A stretch of DNA of 64,000 bases. Origin: Streptomyces sp. ISL-98. Lineage in GTDB: Bacteria > Actinomycetota > Actinomycetes > Streptomycetales > Streptomycetaceae. Of this stretch, positions 47,637-55,641 are shown piece by piece. Numbering within the stretch: position 1 is the first letter of the stretch; the number at the start of each line of letters is the position of its first letter. The translations under genes and the position numbers were made by a program. The notes beneath the pieces are model-generated. The model was not told the DNA's origin. It did not search any database and worked only from the letters and a program-made list of their open reading frames with translations. Location: NCBI RefSeq assembly GCF_018614055.1, contig NZ_JAGGPB010000006.1, forward strand, positions 62,001-126,000, read 5' to 3'.

Positions 47637-48051
47637 CGACGGCCACCAGCTGGAACGGGAGCTCCTTGTCCCAGTGGGAGACTCCCAGGGCGATCCAGTG
47701 ACCGTCGACCTGCCAGATGTACACGTACGGGACGGAGTTGCTCAGCCCGTTCCATGGGTCCGGTATGTCCTCTCCGTCGAAGCCACGCGCTAACAGGCTC
47801 CAAAGGCTGAACTGCTGCGGCTGTCCCCAGCGCCCGCTCAGCAGAACCGCCAGCGCTTCGCACTCCGCTTCGAACTGTGCGGCGACGTCTTCGCGCCGCG
47901 TGCCGTCGTCCTCCCAGAAGTCCTCGCTGGTGTCCAGCTCGGCGATGTGGAATCCCGGCCCGCTGGTGCCGTGCTCGCTTCTGCCACACGCCGCGGGGAA
48001 GGCGCGGGCGCGCAGCAGATCGATGGTGGCGAGATACCGTGCGGTGCTCAT
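47614..48051 (-). CDS. Hypothetical acidic protein
   Basis: 145 residues, with acidic and aromatic content (DTSEDFWEDDGTRREDVAAQFEAECEALAVLL, WGQPQQFSLWSLL, VPYVYIWQVDGHWIALGVSHWDKELPFQLVAVV). Strand-rich C-terminus, no signal peptide or membrane helix. I do not recognise a characterised family. It overlaps the end of mug by 23 nt. Start ATG 48051. Confidence 0.6.
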   Translation of the reverse strand: MSTARYLATIDLLRARAFPAACGRSEHGTSGPGFHIAELDTSEDFWEDDGTRREDVAAQFEAECEALAVLLSGRWGQPQQFSLWSLLARGFDGEDIPDPWNGLSNSVPYVYIWQVDGHWIALGVSHWDKELPFQLVAVVTETDPP

Positions 48052-48107
48052 GCCGTCAGTAAACCGCCCGGCACTGACAATTGGTCTACCGGCAGTTGGC
48101 CTTCCGG

Positions 48108-48207
48108 TCAGGCGTCGCGGCGCCGCAGGGCCCACCATCCGACGAGCAGCGCCGCAGCTGCCCAGGCCGCGGTGACTGCGAGCCCCGTCCACGGGCCCGC
48201 CAGGGTG
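48108..48207 (-). pseudogene. ABC-2 permease C-terminal remnant
   Basis: On the minus strand the frame reads VITLAGPWTGLAVTAAWAAAALLVGWWALRRRDA before a stop: a last transmembrane helix plus RRRDA, the standard end of Streptomyces ABC-2 permeases. It has no start and runs straight into the opposite-strand response regulator, so only a tail survives. The boundary is approximate. Confidence 0.75.
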
Positions 48208-48612
48208 ATGACGACATTCGAGAACGACGAGTACGTGTACGAGGCGCTGCGGGCCGGGGCCGACGGCTTTCTGCTCAAGCGCGCCCGGCCGACCGAGATT
48301 GTGAATGCGGTGCGGCTCGTCGCCGAGGGCGAGTCGCTGCTGTTCCCCGCCGCCGTCCGCGCCCTCGCCGCCGAGTACGGCAGCAACAAGGCGCGCGCGG
48401 CCCTGGACCGGGCCGCGCTCACCGAGCGGGAGGAAGCGGTTCTCCGGCTCATGGCCCGCGGGCTGTCCAACGCCGAGATCGCCGGGAAGCTCGTCGTCGG
48501 CAGCGAGACGGTGAAGACCCATGTCAGCGCCGTACTGGCCAAGTTGGGCGCCCGGGACCGCACCCAAGCGGTGATCGCCGCATACGACTCCGGCTTCGTA
48601 GCCCCGAGCTGA
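48208..48612 (+). pseudogene. NarL/LuxR response regulator lacking most of the receiver domain
   Basis: 134 residues survive from an in-frame ATG at 48208. They begin TTFENDEYVYEALRAGADGFLLKRARPTEIVNAVRLVAEGE, the last third of a receiver domain (beta-4 to alpha-5), followed by an intact LuxR helix-turn-helix (LTEREEAVLRLMARGLSNAEIAGKLVVGSETVKTHVSAVLAKLGARDR). The first 70 or so residues, with the phosphorylated Asp, are missing because the gene joins an ABC permease remnant directly upstream. No kinase gene is nearby. If translated it would be unphosphorylatable but DNA-binding competent. Confidence 0.8.
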
Positions 48613-48711
48613 TCCGGCCCCGGTGCGGAAACCTGCCCGGGCGCGGCTCGCTGTGCTCCGGAACCAGCGAGTACGATCCGGCAAACACGCGACGAGCTGG
48701 GAGGAAACACC

Positions 48712-49869
48712 GTGGGGCGGTTGACCGGCGGGGACCCCTCTCTGCTGCGGCGGATCAATTCCGCCGTGGTCCTGCACGCCCTGCGGGGCGCCGGCTCCCC
48801 CACCCTCACCGACCTGACCCGCGTCACCGGGCTGTCCCGGCCGACGGTCGAGGGTGTCGTCGAAGGGCTGATGGTGACCGGCCTCGTCGTCGAAGCCCCG
48901 CCCGAAGAAGGTGAGGCTCGACGCCAGGGGCGGCCCGCGCGCAGGTTCCGGTTCCGGGCCGAGGCGGGCCACCTGATGGGCGTCGAGATCGGTCCGCACC
49001 GGATCGCCGCCCTGCTCTCCGGCCTCGACGGCCGCGTCATCGGAGCCGGCTCCCGCGAGGTGTCCGAGACCGCGTCGGCGGACGAGCGGCTCGACCGGGT
49101 ACGGGCCATGGTCGCCGACGTGCTGCGCCGTGCCGGCGTCGCGCGCGGTTCGCTGCGCGCCGTCGGCGTCGGCACTCCCGGCATCGTGGAGGCGGACGGG
49201 ACCGTTCGGCTGGGTACCGCGCTGCCGGACTGGACCGGGCTGCCGCTCGGCGAGCGGCTCCGGCGCTCCTTCCGCTGTCCCGTGCTGGTCGAGAACGACG
49301 CCAACGCCGCGGCGGTCGCCGAGCACTGGAAGGGCGCCGCCGTCGAATCCGACGACATCGTGTTCGTCATGGCCGGGCTGAGCCCGGGCGCGGGTTCGCT
49401 GATCGGCGGGCGGCTGCACCGCGGCTTCGGCGGCGCGGCCGGCGAGATCGGCGCGCTGCACCTGCTGGGCCGCGAGGTCACGCCGGAGAGGCTGCTGTCG
49501 ACGACGGACGAGCCGCTGCATCCGCTGGACGAGCAGGCGGTGGCCGCGGTGTTCCGGCAGGCCAGGCAGGGAGACGCGGGCGCACAGCAGGCCGTCGAGC
49601 GGTTCATCCGGCGCCTGGTGCACGATGTGGCGGCGCTGGTCCTCGCGCTCGACCCCGAGCTGGTCGTGGTCGGCGGGTGGGCGGCCGGTCTGGACGGCGT
49701 ACTGGAGCCGCTGCGCGGCGAGTTGGAGCGCTACTGCCTGCGTCCGCCGCGGGTGGCGCTGTCCCTGCTCGGTGAGGCGGCCGTGGCGACCGGCGCGCTG
49801 CGCCTCGCCCTCGACCACGTCGAGGAGCAGCTTTTCGCCGTCGAGGGAACGGTAACGGCCCGCCGCTGA
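48712..49869 (+). CDS. ROK-family transcriptional regulator
   Basis: 385 residues. Winged HTH at residues 10-65 (LTDLTRVTGLSRPTVEGVVEGLMVTGL), then an ROK kinase-like domain: MGVEIGPHRIAALLSGLDG, VGVGTPGIVEADG, VENDANAAAVAEHW and GRLHRGFGGAAGEIG. The usual zinc-binding CxCGxxGC segment is absent, so it is a regulator rather than a classical glucokinase. Such proteins sense sugars or sugar phosphates. GTG 48712 has GGGAGG upstream. It is convergent with the GntR gene. Confidence 0.9.
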   Translation: MGRLTGGDPSLLRRINSAVVLHALRGAGSPTLTDLTRVTGLSRPTVEGVVEGLMVTGLVVEAPPEEGEARRQGRPARRFRFRAEAGHLMGVEIGPHRIAALLSGLDGRVIGAGSREVSETASADERLDRVRAMVADVLRRAGVARGSLRAVGVGTPGIVEADGTVRLGTALPDWTGLPLGERLRRSFRCPVLVENDANAAAVAEHWKGAAVESDDIVFVMAGLSPGAGSLIGGRLHRGFGGAAGEIGALHLLGREVTPERLLSTTDEPLHPLDEQAVAAVFRQARQGDAGAQQAVERFIRRLVHDVAALVLALDPELVVVGGWAAGLDGVLEPLRGELERYCLRPPRVALSLLGEAAVATGALRLALDHVEEQLFAVEGTVTARR

Positions 49870-49909
49870 GTGCGACGGGCCGCCCGAAGTTCAGCAGCGG
49901 GACGAGAGA

Positions 49910-50674
49910 TCAGGACGCCTTGCGCTCCTGCGTGTGGTGACTGATCTCCAGGTCGCCCGAGTCACCGAAGGTGAGCCGGCAGGTGTCGGCCCGGTACGTG
50001 GCGACCGAGACCGCGGCAGTCCTGCCCTCGGCGAAGTAGCGCGTGGTGACGACGAGGACGGGCGCCCCGGGAAGCCGGTCCAGTTCCTTCGCGTCGTCGG
50101 CGCGGGCGGAGCCGAGCTCGACGGCGCGGTCCTGGCCGTCCATTCCGAGGCGCTGCAGCTCCCGCAGCACGCTGCGCGCGCGTGCCGCTCCGGACGGGGC
50201 TTCGATGGCGGGCAGTTCGGGCACGGACGCGAAAGGGACGTACAGCAGCTCGGCCGCGACCGGCTGGCCGTGGGTCACCCGGATCCGGCGCACCGTGTGC
50301 ACCTCGCGCTCGCCCGCCACGTCGAGCAGTCGCGCCACCGCCCCCGGGGGCACTGCATCCGTGCAGTCGACGGGCTGCCAGGCGTCACCGGCGGCACCGG
50401 GCCACCCGTGCTCTGAACTTCCGACGTCGACGCCCATGCGCGGCGGGGCGACTGTCGTACCGACGCCGCGGCGGCGCTGGAGGCGGCCTTCCAGCTCCAG
50501 CTGTTCCAGGGCCTGGCGGAGCGTGGCGCGGGCGACGCCGAAGCGCGCGGCGAGTTCACGCTCGTTGGGCAGGATCTCTCCGACCGCGAAATCGGAGTCG
50601 AGTGCCTCGCTGAGGACGGTCTTGAGGTGCCAGTACTTCGGCTCCGGCACAGTGTCGAGCTGCGTGGTCCCCAC
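49910..50674 (-). CDS. GntR-family (HutC/DasR-type) transcriptional regulator
   Basis: 254 residues from GTG 50674 (GGAGG 7 nt upstream). Winged HTH PEPKYWHLKTVLSEALDSDFAVGEILPNERELAARFGVARATLRQALEQLELEG (about 10-65), then a UTRA effector domain. It resembles DasR and other amino-sugar sensors, but the ligand cannot be read from the sequence. A convergent ROK gene suggests sugar metabolism. A 12-bp tandem repeat lies directly upstream of the start. Confidence 0.9.
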   Translation of the reverse strand: MGTTQLDTVPEPKYWHLKTVLSEALDSDFAVGEILPNERELAARFGVARATLRQALEQLELEGRLQRRRGVGTTVAPPRMGVDVGSSEHGWPGAAGDAWQPVDCTDAVPPGAVARLLDVAGEREVHTVRRIRVTHGQPVAAELLYVPFASVPELPAIEAPSGAARARSVLRELQRLGMDGQDRAVELGSARADDAKELDRLPGAPVLVVTTRYFAEGRTAAVSVATYRADTCRLTFGDSGDLEISHHTQERKAS

Positions 50675-50693
50675 CCTGATCCTCCGCAATCTC

Positions 50694-50753
50694 CGTGTCC
50701 GCAAACGTGTCCGCGAACGCATCCGCGGACGTGCCCACGGACATGTCCGTGAC
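50694..50753. repeat. Five 12-bp degenerate tandem repeats upstream of the GntR gene
   Basis: Units such as CGTGTCCGCAAA, CGTGTCCGCGAA, CGCATCCGCGGA, CGTGCCCACGGA and CATGTCCGTGAC follow one another. They lie 20 nt upstream of the GntR start and may be a binding-site array. Confidence 0.75.
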
Positions 50754-50868
50754 GGGCCCGTGATGGCTTTCCGCGCCCTTGTTTATTAAAGGTTCCTGCA
50801 CTAACTCTGCGACCATAAGTCTGCGGTCCCCCTTGGTCAAGACCAATCCCGGGAGACAAACACGGACT

Positions 50869-51759
50869 TTACGGGGCAAGTGCGGCAATTTTGTCGGGGT
50901 TGCGCACGATATAGACGCACTGGACCAGACCGTCCACCACATCCAGCTGGAAGACGGCATCCGGCACTCCGCCGGACAGGACCAGCAGAGCCGGCCCGCC
51001 GTTGAGCTCCAGGAACCGGAACTCGCTCTGCGCGATGGGCTGCTTGGCCACCGAGAAGAGGAATCGACCCACCTTGTCGGCGCTCTGCACGACCCGCAGC
51101 GGCGCCTTCGCCTTTCCGCCGCTGTCGCCCACCAGCCGGACGTCCGGCGCAAGCAGCGAGAGCAGTGCGTCGAGGTCCCCTCCTGACGCGGCGGCGAGGA
51201 AGCGCTCGGTGACGTCGCGGCGCTCGGCCGGGTCGACGTCGAACCGGGGCCTGCCCTCCTCGACATGCCGGCGCGCACGTCCCGCCAGCTGTCGTACGGC
51301 CGATTCCGAGCGGTCGAGCGTGGCGGCGATCTCTGCGTACGGAAAGCCGAACGCCTCCCGCAGGACGAAAACGGCGCGTTCCAGCGGCGAGAGCGATTCG
51401 AGGACGACGAGGACCGCGAGCGATACGGAGTCGGCGAGCGTCGCGTGCTCGGCGGTGTCCGGGACGGTGGCCCCGAAGTGGGTCACGACCGGCTCCGGCA
51501 GCCACGGTCCGACGTACGCCTCGCGCCGCGCCTGTACGTGCCGCAGCCGGTCGATCGCGAGCCTGGTGGTCACGCGCACCAGGTAGGCCCGTGGTTCCCG
51601 CACGTCGTCGCGCGTCTCGGCCGACCAGCGCAGCCACGCCTCCTGTACGACGTCCTCGGCGTCGGCCACCCGGCCGAGCATCCGGTAGGCCACTCCGGTC
51701 AGGACGGGCCGGTGCTCTTCGAAGACGTCGGTCACGGTGTCGGCAGTCACGTCCCCCAT
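50869..51759 (-). CDS. ECF41-type RNA polymerase sigma factor
   Basis: 296 residues: sigma region 2 (VFEEHRPVLTGVAYRMLGRVADAEDVVQEAWLRW), region 4 (LSPLERAVFVLREAFGFPYAEIAATLDRSESAVRQLAGRARRHV), and a C-terminal SnoaL-like regulatory domain with the conserved NPDK motif (VRNPDKIAAL) and DSGGKAKAPL in place of DGGGK. This fused domain replaces an anti-sigma factor in ECF41 sigmas. Normally they sit beside a carboxymuconolactone decarboxylase or oxidoreductase gene; here the divergent neighbour is an alpha/beta hydrolase. ATG 51759. Confidence 0.92.
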   Translation of the reverse strand: MGDVTADTVTDVFEEHRPVLTGVAYRMLGRVADAEDVVQEAWLRWSAETRDDVREPRAYLVRVTTRLAIDRLRHVQARREAYVGPWLPEPVVTHFGATVPDTAEHATLADSVSLAVLVVLESLSPLERAVFVLREAFGFPYAEIAATLDRSESAVRQLAGRARRHVEEGRPRFDVDPAERRDVTERFLAAASGGDLDALLSLLAPDVRLVGDSGGKAKAPLRVVQSADKVGRFLFSVAKQPIAQSEFRFLELNGGPALLVLSGGVPDAVFQLDVVDGLVQCVYIVRNPDKIAALAP

Positions 51760-51913
51760 CCCAGCCGACCACTTCCACGCTGTCCAGGCTGTACCGGTGC
51801 GGGACAGAGCACAGTGGCCGGTACGGGTCGGCCCCTTGAACTCCAAGCTACTGAGCGGTAATTGTTGTTGACGCGGTGTCTAAACGCCGACCCCGACCCC
51901 AGGGAGCAGCAGC

Positions 51914-52744
51914 ATGGCCGCAAAGGTCTCCTTCACGACCGAGTCCGCCACCGGCAGTCACACCCTTTCCGTCGCATACGAACGGGCTGGCGCCGGCGAG
52001 CCGCTCCTTCTGCTGCACGGCATCGGCCATCACTGGCAGGCCTGGGAGCCGGTGTTCTCCGCACTGGCCGCCGAGCGCGATGTGATCGCGGTGGACCTGC
52101 CCGGTTTCGGCGAGTCGCCCGCGCTTCCCGACGGGCTGTCCTACGACCTGTCGACGGTGGTCCCCACACTCGGCGCACTGTGCGAGGCGCTCGGCATCGA
52201 GCGCCCGCACGTCGCGGGGAACTCTCTCGGCGGCCTGCTCGCCCTGGAGTTGGGCCGCCACAAGCTCGTACGGTCGGTGACGGCCCTCTCCCCCGCAGGT
52301 TTCTGGTCGCAGAGCGAGCGCCGGTACGCCTTCGGGGCGCTGCGCGGAATGCGCTTCGGGGCGCAGGCCCTGCCGCTGCCGCTCATCGAACGCCTGGCGG
52401 GTACGGCCGCCGGGCGTGCGGCGCTCACCAGCACCATCTACGCGCGGCCCGGGCGACGTTCACCGGAGGCCGTCGTCGCGGAGACCCTGGCACTGCGCGA
52501 CGCGACCGGGTTCAGCCAGACCCTGGCGACAGGGGGTTCAGTCCTGTTCACCGACGACGTGCCCGGCATACCCGTCACCGTCGCGTGGGGCAGCAAGGAC
52601 CGGCTGCTGCTTCGCCGGCAGGGCGTCCGGGCCAAGCGCGCCATACCCGGCGCCCGGCTGGTCAGGCTCCCCCGCTGCGGCCACGTCCCGATGAACGACG
52701 ACCCCGCGCTGGTGGCCCGCGTCATCCTCGACACCAGCAGCTGA
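51914..52744 (+). CDS. Alpha/beta hydrolase
   Basis: 276 residues. LLLLHGIGHHW (oxyanion HG), AGNSLGGLLA (nucleophile Ser104), AWGSKDRLLL (Asp) and CGHVPMNDDP (His) complete the triad. No signal peptide, so cytoplasmic. The substrate is unknown. Divergent from the ECF41 sigma gene, from which it may be controlled. Its last 207 nt overlap the convergent EamA gene, the whole C-terminal catalytic region. GGAGC before ATG 51914. Confidence 0.9.
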   Translation: MAAKVSFTTESATGSHTLSVAYERAGAGEPLLLLHGIGHHWQAWEPVFSALAAERDVIAVDLPGFGESPALPDGLSYDLSTVVPTLGALCEALGIERPHVAGNSLGGLLALELGRHKLVRSVTALSPAGFWSQSERRYAFGALRGMRFGAQALPLPLIERLAGTAAGRAALTSTIYARPGRRSPEAVVAETLALRDATGFSQTLATGGSVLFTDDVPGIPVTVAWGSKDRLLLRRQGVRAKRAIPGARLVRLPRCGHVPMNDDPALVARVILDTSS

Positions 52745-53662
52745 CACGGCGGGTGCGGCGGGTGCGGCAGCCGATACGACCGGCCCGGGGCGTTTGCCGA
52801 ACGCGCCCGATCCGAGCCCCACACCGGCACACACCAGCGCGCTGCCCGCGATCTGCGCCGCACCGTACGCCCCGGTCCCGACCAGCGGTGCGGTCATCGC
52901 GGCCGCGACGGGAATCAGCCCGGAGAAGAGCGTGGCCCGCTCGGCACCGATCCGCTGCACGCCCATGTACCAGCAAACGAAGCCGACGACGGTGACGACC
53001 ACGGCCTGCCACACCAGCGCAACGCCCTCACCGGGACTGGGCATCCGCAGCCAGTCGGCGCCGTCGTGCAGCACGCCGATCAGAGTGGATTCGACGGCGG
53101 CGACACCGCAGCCCGCGGCAGACAGCAGCTTGGGGCCGAGGGGCCGCAGCACGGGCACGGCGATGACGGCGAACCCGACCTCCCCGGCAAGCGCCGCGAC
53201 GGACCAGCCGATCCCGGCCGCGTCGGTACGCCCCCACCCCTGCACCGTGAAGGCTCCGGCGGCAACCAGCAGGGCGCCGTACACGACGAGCCGGGTGGGG
53301 CGTCGGCGGTCCAGGAGGGGCACGAGCACGGCGACGACCACCGGGGCGCAGCCGACGAAGACGCCGGGGACGGCCGGCTCGGCGGTGCGTTCCGCGGCGA
53401 GGACGGCCAGGTTGAAGCCGACCATTCCTACGGCGGCGAGCAGGGCGATCCTGCCCCACTGGCGGCGGGTCAGTTTCCGCAGCGGTGCGGTGCCGCCGCG
53501 GCCAAGGAGTGGCAGGAGGAGCAGGCAGGCAAGGCCGTAGCGGATTGCCTGGCCCCCCGCGTACGGATAGTCGCCGAGGACACTGTTGGCGGTGAAGGAA
53601 CCGCCGACCAGGACACAGGCGAAGGCGGCGAACAGCGACCCTCTTACGGATGTGGCGTTCAT
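52538..53662 (-). CDS. EamA-type (DMT) transporter with antisense tail
   Basis: 374 residues: ten hydrophobic helices of the drug/metabolite transporter superfamily (GSLFAAFACVLVGGSFTANS to about residue 306, with PLLDRRRPTRLVV between the halves), normally about 300 residues long. After GKRPGPVVSAAAPAAP the frame continues for about 65 residues read antisense to the hydrolase gene. Start ATG 53662 is 7 nt after TAGCGT and looks leaderless. A normal stop codon at the end of the transporter has apparently been lost, or the tail is tolerated. Substrate unknown. Confidence 0.85.
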   Translation of the reverse strand: MNATSVRGSLFAAFACVLVGGSFTANSVLGDYPYAGGQAIRYGLACLLLLPLLGRGGTAPLRKLTRRQWGRIALLAAVGMVGFNLAVLAAERTAEPAVPGVFVGCAPVVVAVLVPLLDRRRPTRLVVYGALLVAAGAFTVQGWGRTDAAGIGWSVAALAGEVGFAVIAVPVLRPLGPKLLSAAGCGVAAVESTLIGVLHDGADWLRMPSPGEGVALVWQAVVVTVVGFVCWYMGVQRIGAERATLFSGLIPVAAAMTAPLVGTGAYGAAQIAGSALVCAGVGLGSGAFGKRPGPVVSAAAPAAPAVSAAGVEDDAGHQRGVVVHRDVAAAGEPDQPGAGYGALGPDALPAKQQPVLAAPRDGDGYAGHVVGEQD

Positions 53663-53669
53663 GGAACCC

Positions 53670-53675
53670 ACGCTA
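53670..53675 (-). promoter_or_regulatory. Leaderless -10 box for eamA gene
   Basis: TAGCGT on the minus strand ends 7 nt before ATG 53662, the same hexamer and spacing as for the epimerase gene. Confidence 0.45.
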
Positions 53676-53830
53676 GGCAGTGAACCGGCCTCCTTTAAGG
53701 TCCACTTCCATGGCGCTGTCGGAGACCAATTCGGCGGCGTACGGCTCCGATTGGCCGCCGCTTGCCTGCGCGACATCTGTGGGTCGTCGAACCGGGTCGT
53801 CGAACCGGTTCCCCTTCTCTGGGGCCGGTT

Positions 53831-53852
53831 GTTCACTTGGGGTTCGCGTGGT
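53831..53852 (+). promoter_or_regulatory. PHO box upstream of phoD
   Basis: Two 11-nt direct repeat units: GTTCACTTGGG (53831-53841), a full match to the PhoP unit GTTCAYYYRGG, and GTTCGCGTGGT (53842-53852), a partial match. A TAGGCAT -10-like box follows 17 nt later. Fits PhoP activation under phosphate starvation. Confidence 0.65.
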
Positions 53853-53921
53853 CGCCGTGGCCGGGCACTAGGCATGGCGTCGCACACCGGACCCGACCGA
53901 ATCGCCCCTGGAGGCGCATCG

Positions 53922-55517
53922 ATGCCGTACCGACCGCAGAGCCTGTCCCCCGACCGACGCTCCCTTCTGCGCGGCTCGCTCGCCGCATCGGCCGCGCTGG
54001 CGTTGCCCGCAGTCGGCGCGGCGGCGGCGCCCGCCCTGGCACTCTCCGGGCGGCCGCGCGCCGGATGGGGCGTACAGACGGGCGATGTCACCGCCTCCTC
54101 CGGGCTGGTGTGGGTACGGTCCGACCGCCCGGCCCGGATGATCGTGGAGACGTCGGCTACCGAATCGTTCCGCCACTCCCGCAGATGGCACGGTCCCCTG
54201 CTCGGGGCGGGTACGGACTTCACCGGGACGACACCGCTGCGGGGTCTCCCCTCGGGCGAACAGGTGTACTACCGCGTGGTCCTGGCCGATCCCGACGATC
54301 CGCGTCGCACCGGGGAGCCGGCCTACGGGACGTTCCGTACGGCCTCGGCGAAGCGTCGCGACGGCGTCCGTTTCCTGTGGTCCGGCGACATAGCCGGGCA
54401 GGGCTGGGGGATCAACCCGGACATCGGCGGCTTCCGCGCGTACGACGAAATGCGCCGTCTCGACCCGGACTTCTTCCTGTGCAGCGGCGACACCGTATAC
54501 GCGGACGGGGTGATCAAGCCGACAGTGACACTGCCGGACGGGCGGGTCTGGCGGAACATCACCACGGAGGAGAAGGCGAAGGTCGCCGAGACGCAGGCGG
54601 AGTTCCGGGGGAACTTCAGGTACAACCTGCTGGACGAGAACCTGCGGCGCTTCAACGCACAGGTGCCGTCGATCGTGCAGTGGGACGACCACGAGGTACG
54701 CAACAACTGGTACCCGGGCCAGATCCTCGACGACGTCCGCTACACCGAGAAGAACGTGGACGTACTGGCTGCCCGGTCCATGCGTGCGTTCGGCGAGTAC
54801 TTCCCAGTCTCCACGCTGTCCGCGCGCGGCAAGGACGGCGACCGCGACGGCCGCGTCTACCGGGTCGTCAGGCAGGGCCCGCTCCTCGACGTGTTCGTGC
54901 TCGACATGCGGACGTACCGCAATGCCAACTCCCCCGGCCGCCGGCCGGACGACACGACCGGCATCCTCGGCGCCGAACAACTGGCGTGGCTGAAGCGGGA
55001 GCTGTCGCGCTCGCGCGCGGTTTGGAAGGTCATCGCGGCGGACATGCCGCTGGGCATTGTCGTCCCGGACGGGGCGGCCAACTTCGAGGCGATCGCGCAG
55101 GGCGATCCCGGGGCGCCGCTGGGCCGGGAACTCCAGATCGCGGAGCTGCTGAGGCACATCAAGCACGCCCGCATCACCGGCACCCTGTGGCTCACGGCCG
55201 ACGTGCACTACACCTCGGCCCAGCACTACGACCCGTCCCGCGCGGCCTTCAAGGACTTCGCGCCCTTCTGGGAGTTCGTGTCCGGCCCACTGGCCGCGGG
55301 CGGCTTCCCGGCGACCGGGCTCGACGCCACTTTCGGTCCCGACCAGGTCTTCCTCAAGGCACCGACGCGGGCGAACGTGTCGCCGATGGAGGCCCCTCAG
55401 CACTTCGGCGAGGTCGCGATCGACGGCGGGAGCGGTGAGCTGACGGTGCGGTTGCGGGCCGAGGGCGGCGCGGTGCTGTTCAGCAAGACGCTGCGGCCGG
55501 GCCTCGTCGGCCAGTAG
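53922..55517 (+). CDS. phoD: PhoD-type secreted alkaline phosphatase
   Basis: Releases phosphate from organic esters outside the cell. 531 residues with a Tat-type signal (SPDRRSLLRGSLAASAALALP), then an N-terminal Ig-like domain and the PhoD catalytic domain. Metal and catalytic motifs: SGDIAGQGWGIN, CSGDTVYADG, QWDDHEVRNNW, LDMRTYR, ADMPLGIVV and LTADVHYTSAQHYDP. ATG 53922 has GGAGG 8 nt upstream, while an ATG at 53875 would overlap the promoter. PHO box 70-90 nt upstream. Confidence 0.95.
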   Translation: MPYRPQSLSPDRRSLLRGSLAASAALALPAVGAAAAPALALSGRPRAGWGVQTGDVTASSGLVWVRSDRPARMIVETSATESFRHSRRWHGPLLGAGTDFTGTTPLRGLPSGEQVYYRVVLADPDDPRRTGEPAYGTFRTASAKRRDGVRFLWSGDIAGQGWGINPDIGGFRAYDEMRRLDPDFFLCSGDTVYADGVIKPTVTLPDGRVWRNITTEEKAKVAETQAEFRGNFRYNLLDENLRRFNAQVPSIVQWDDHEVRNNWYPGQILDDVRYTEKNVDVLAARSMRAFGEYFPVSTLSARGKDGDRDGRVYRVVRQGPLLDVFVLDMRTYRNANSPGRRPDDTTGILGAEQLAWLKRELSRSRAVWKVIAADMPLGIVVPDGAANFEAIAQGDPGAPLGRELQIAELLRHIKHARITGTLWLTADVHYTSAQHYDPSRAAFKDFAPFWEFVSGPLAAGGFPATGLDATFGPDQVFLKAPTRANVSPMEAPQHFGEVAIDGGSGELTVRLRAEGGAVLFSKTLRPGLVGQ

Positions 55518-55641
55518 AGACGGACCGCAGAGCAGACCGTAGAGATGGTTGAAAACGGTCACTAAACTCCCAGAAGCACACTTAACCCATCAGTCACAAA
55601 GCGTTCGCGATCACGCAACACCGGTCGGCCACAGTGGTGCC

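Noticed and set aside
42722..47989. Open minus-strand frame of about 1750 codons opposite CNNM, SGNH, purB and mug
   Set aside because: Antisense to several genes with intact motifs; composition is Arg/Ala/Gln-rich noise.
22954..50753. Short tandem arrays as CRISPR
   Set aside because: The units are contiguous without unique spacers, only 3-5 copies, and no cas gene is present.
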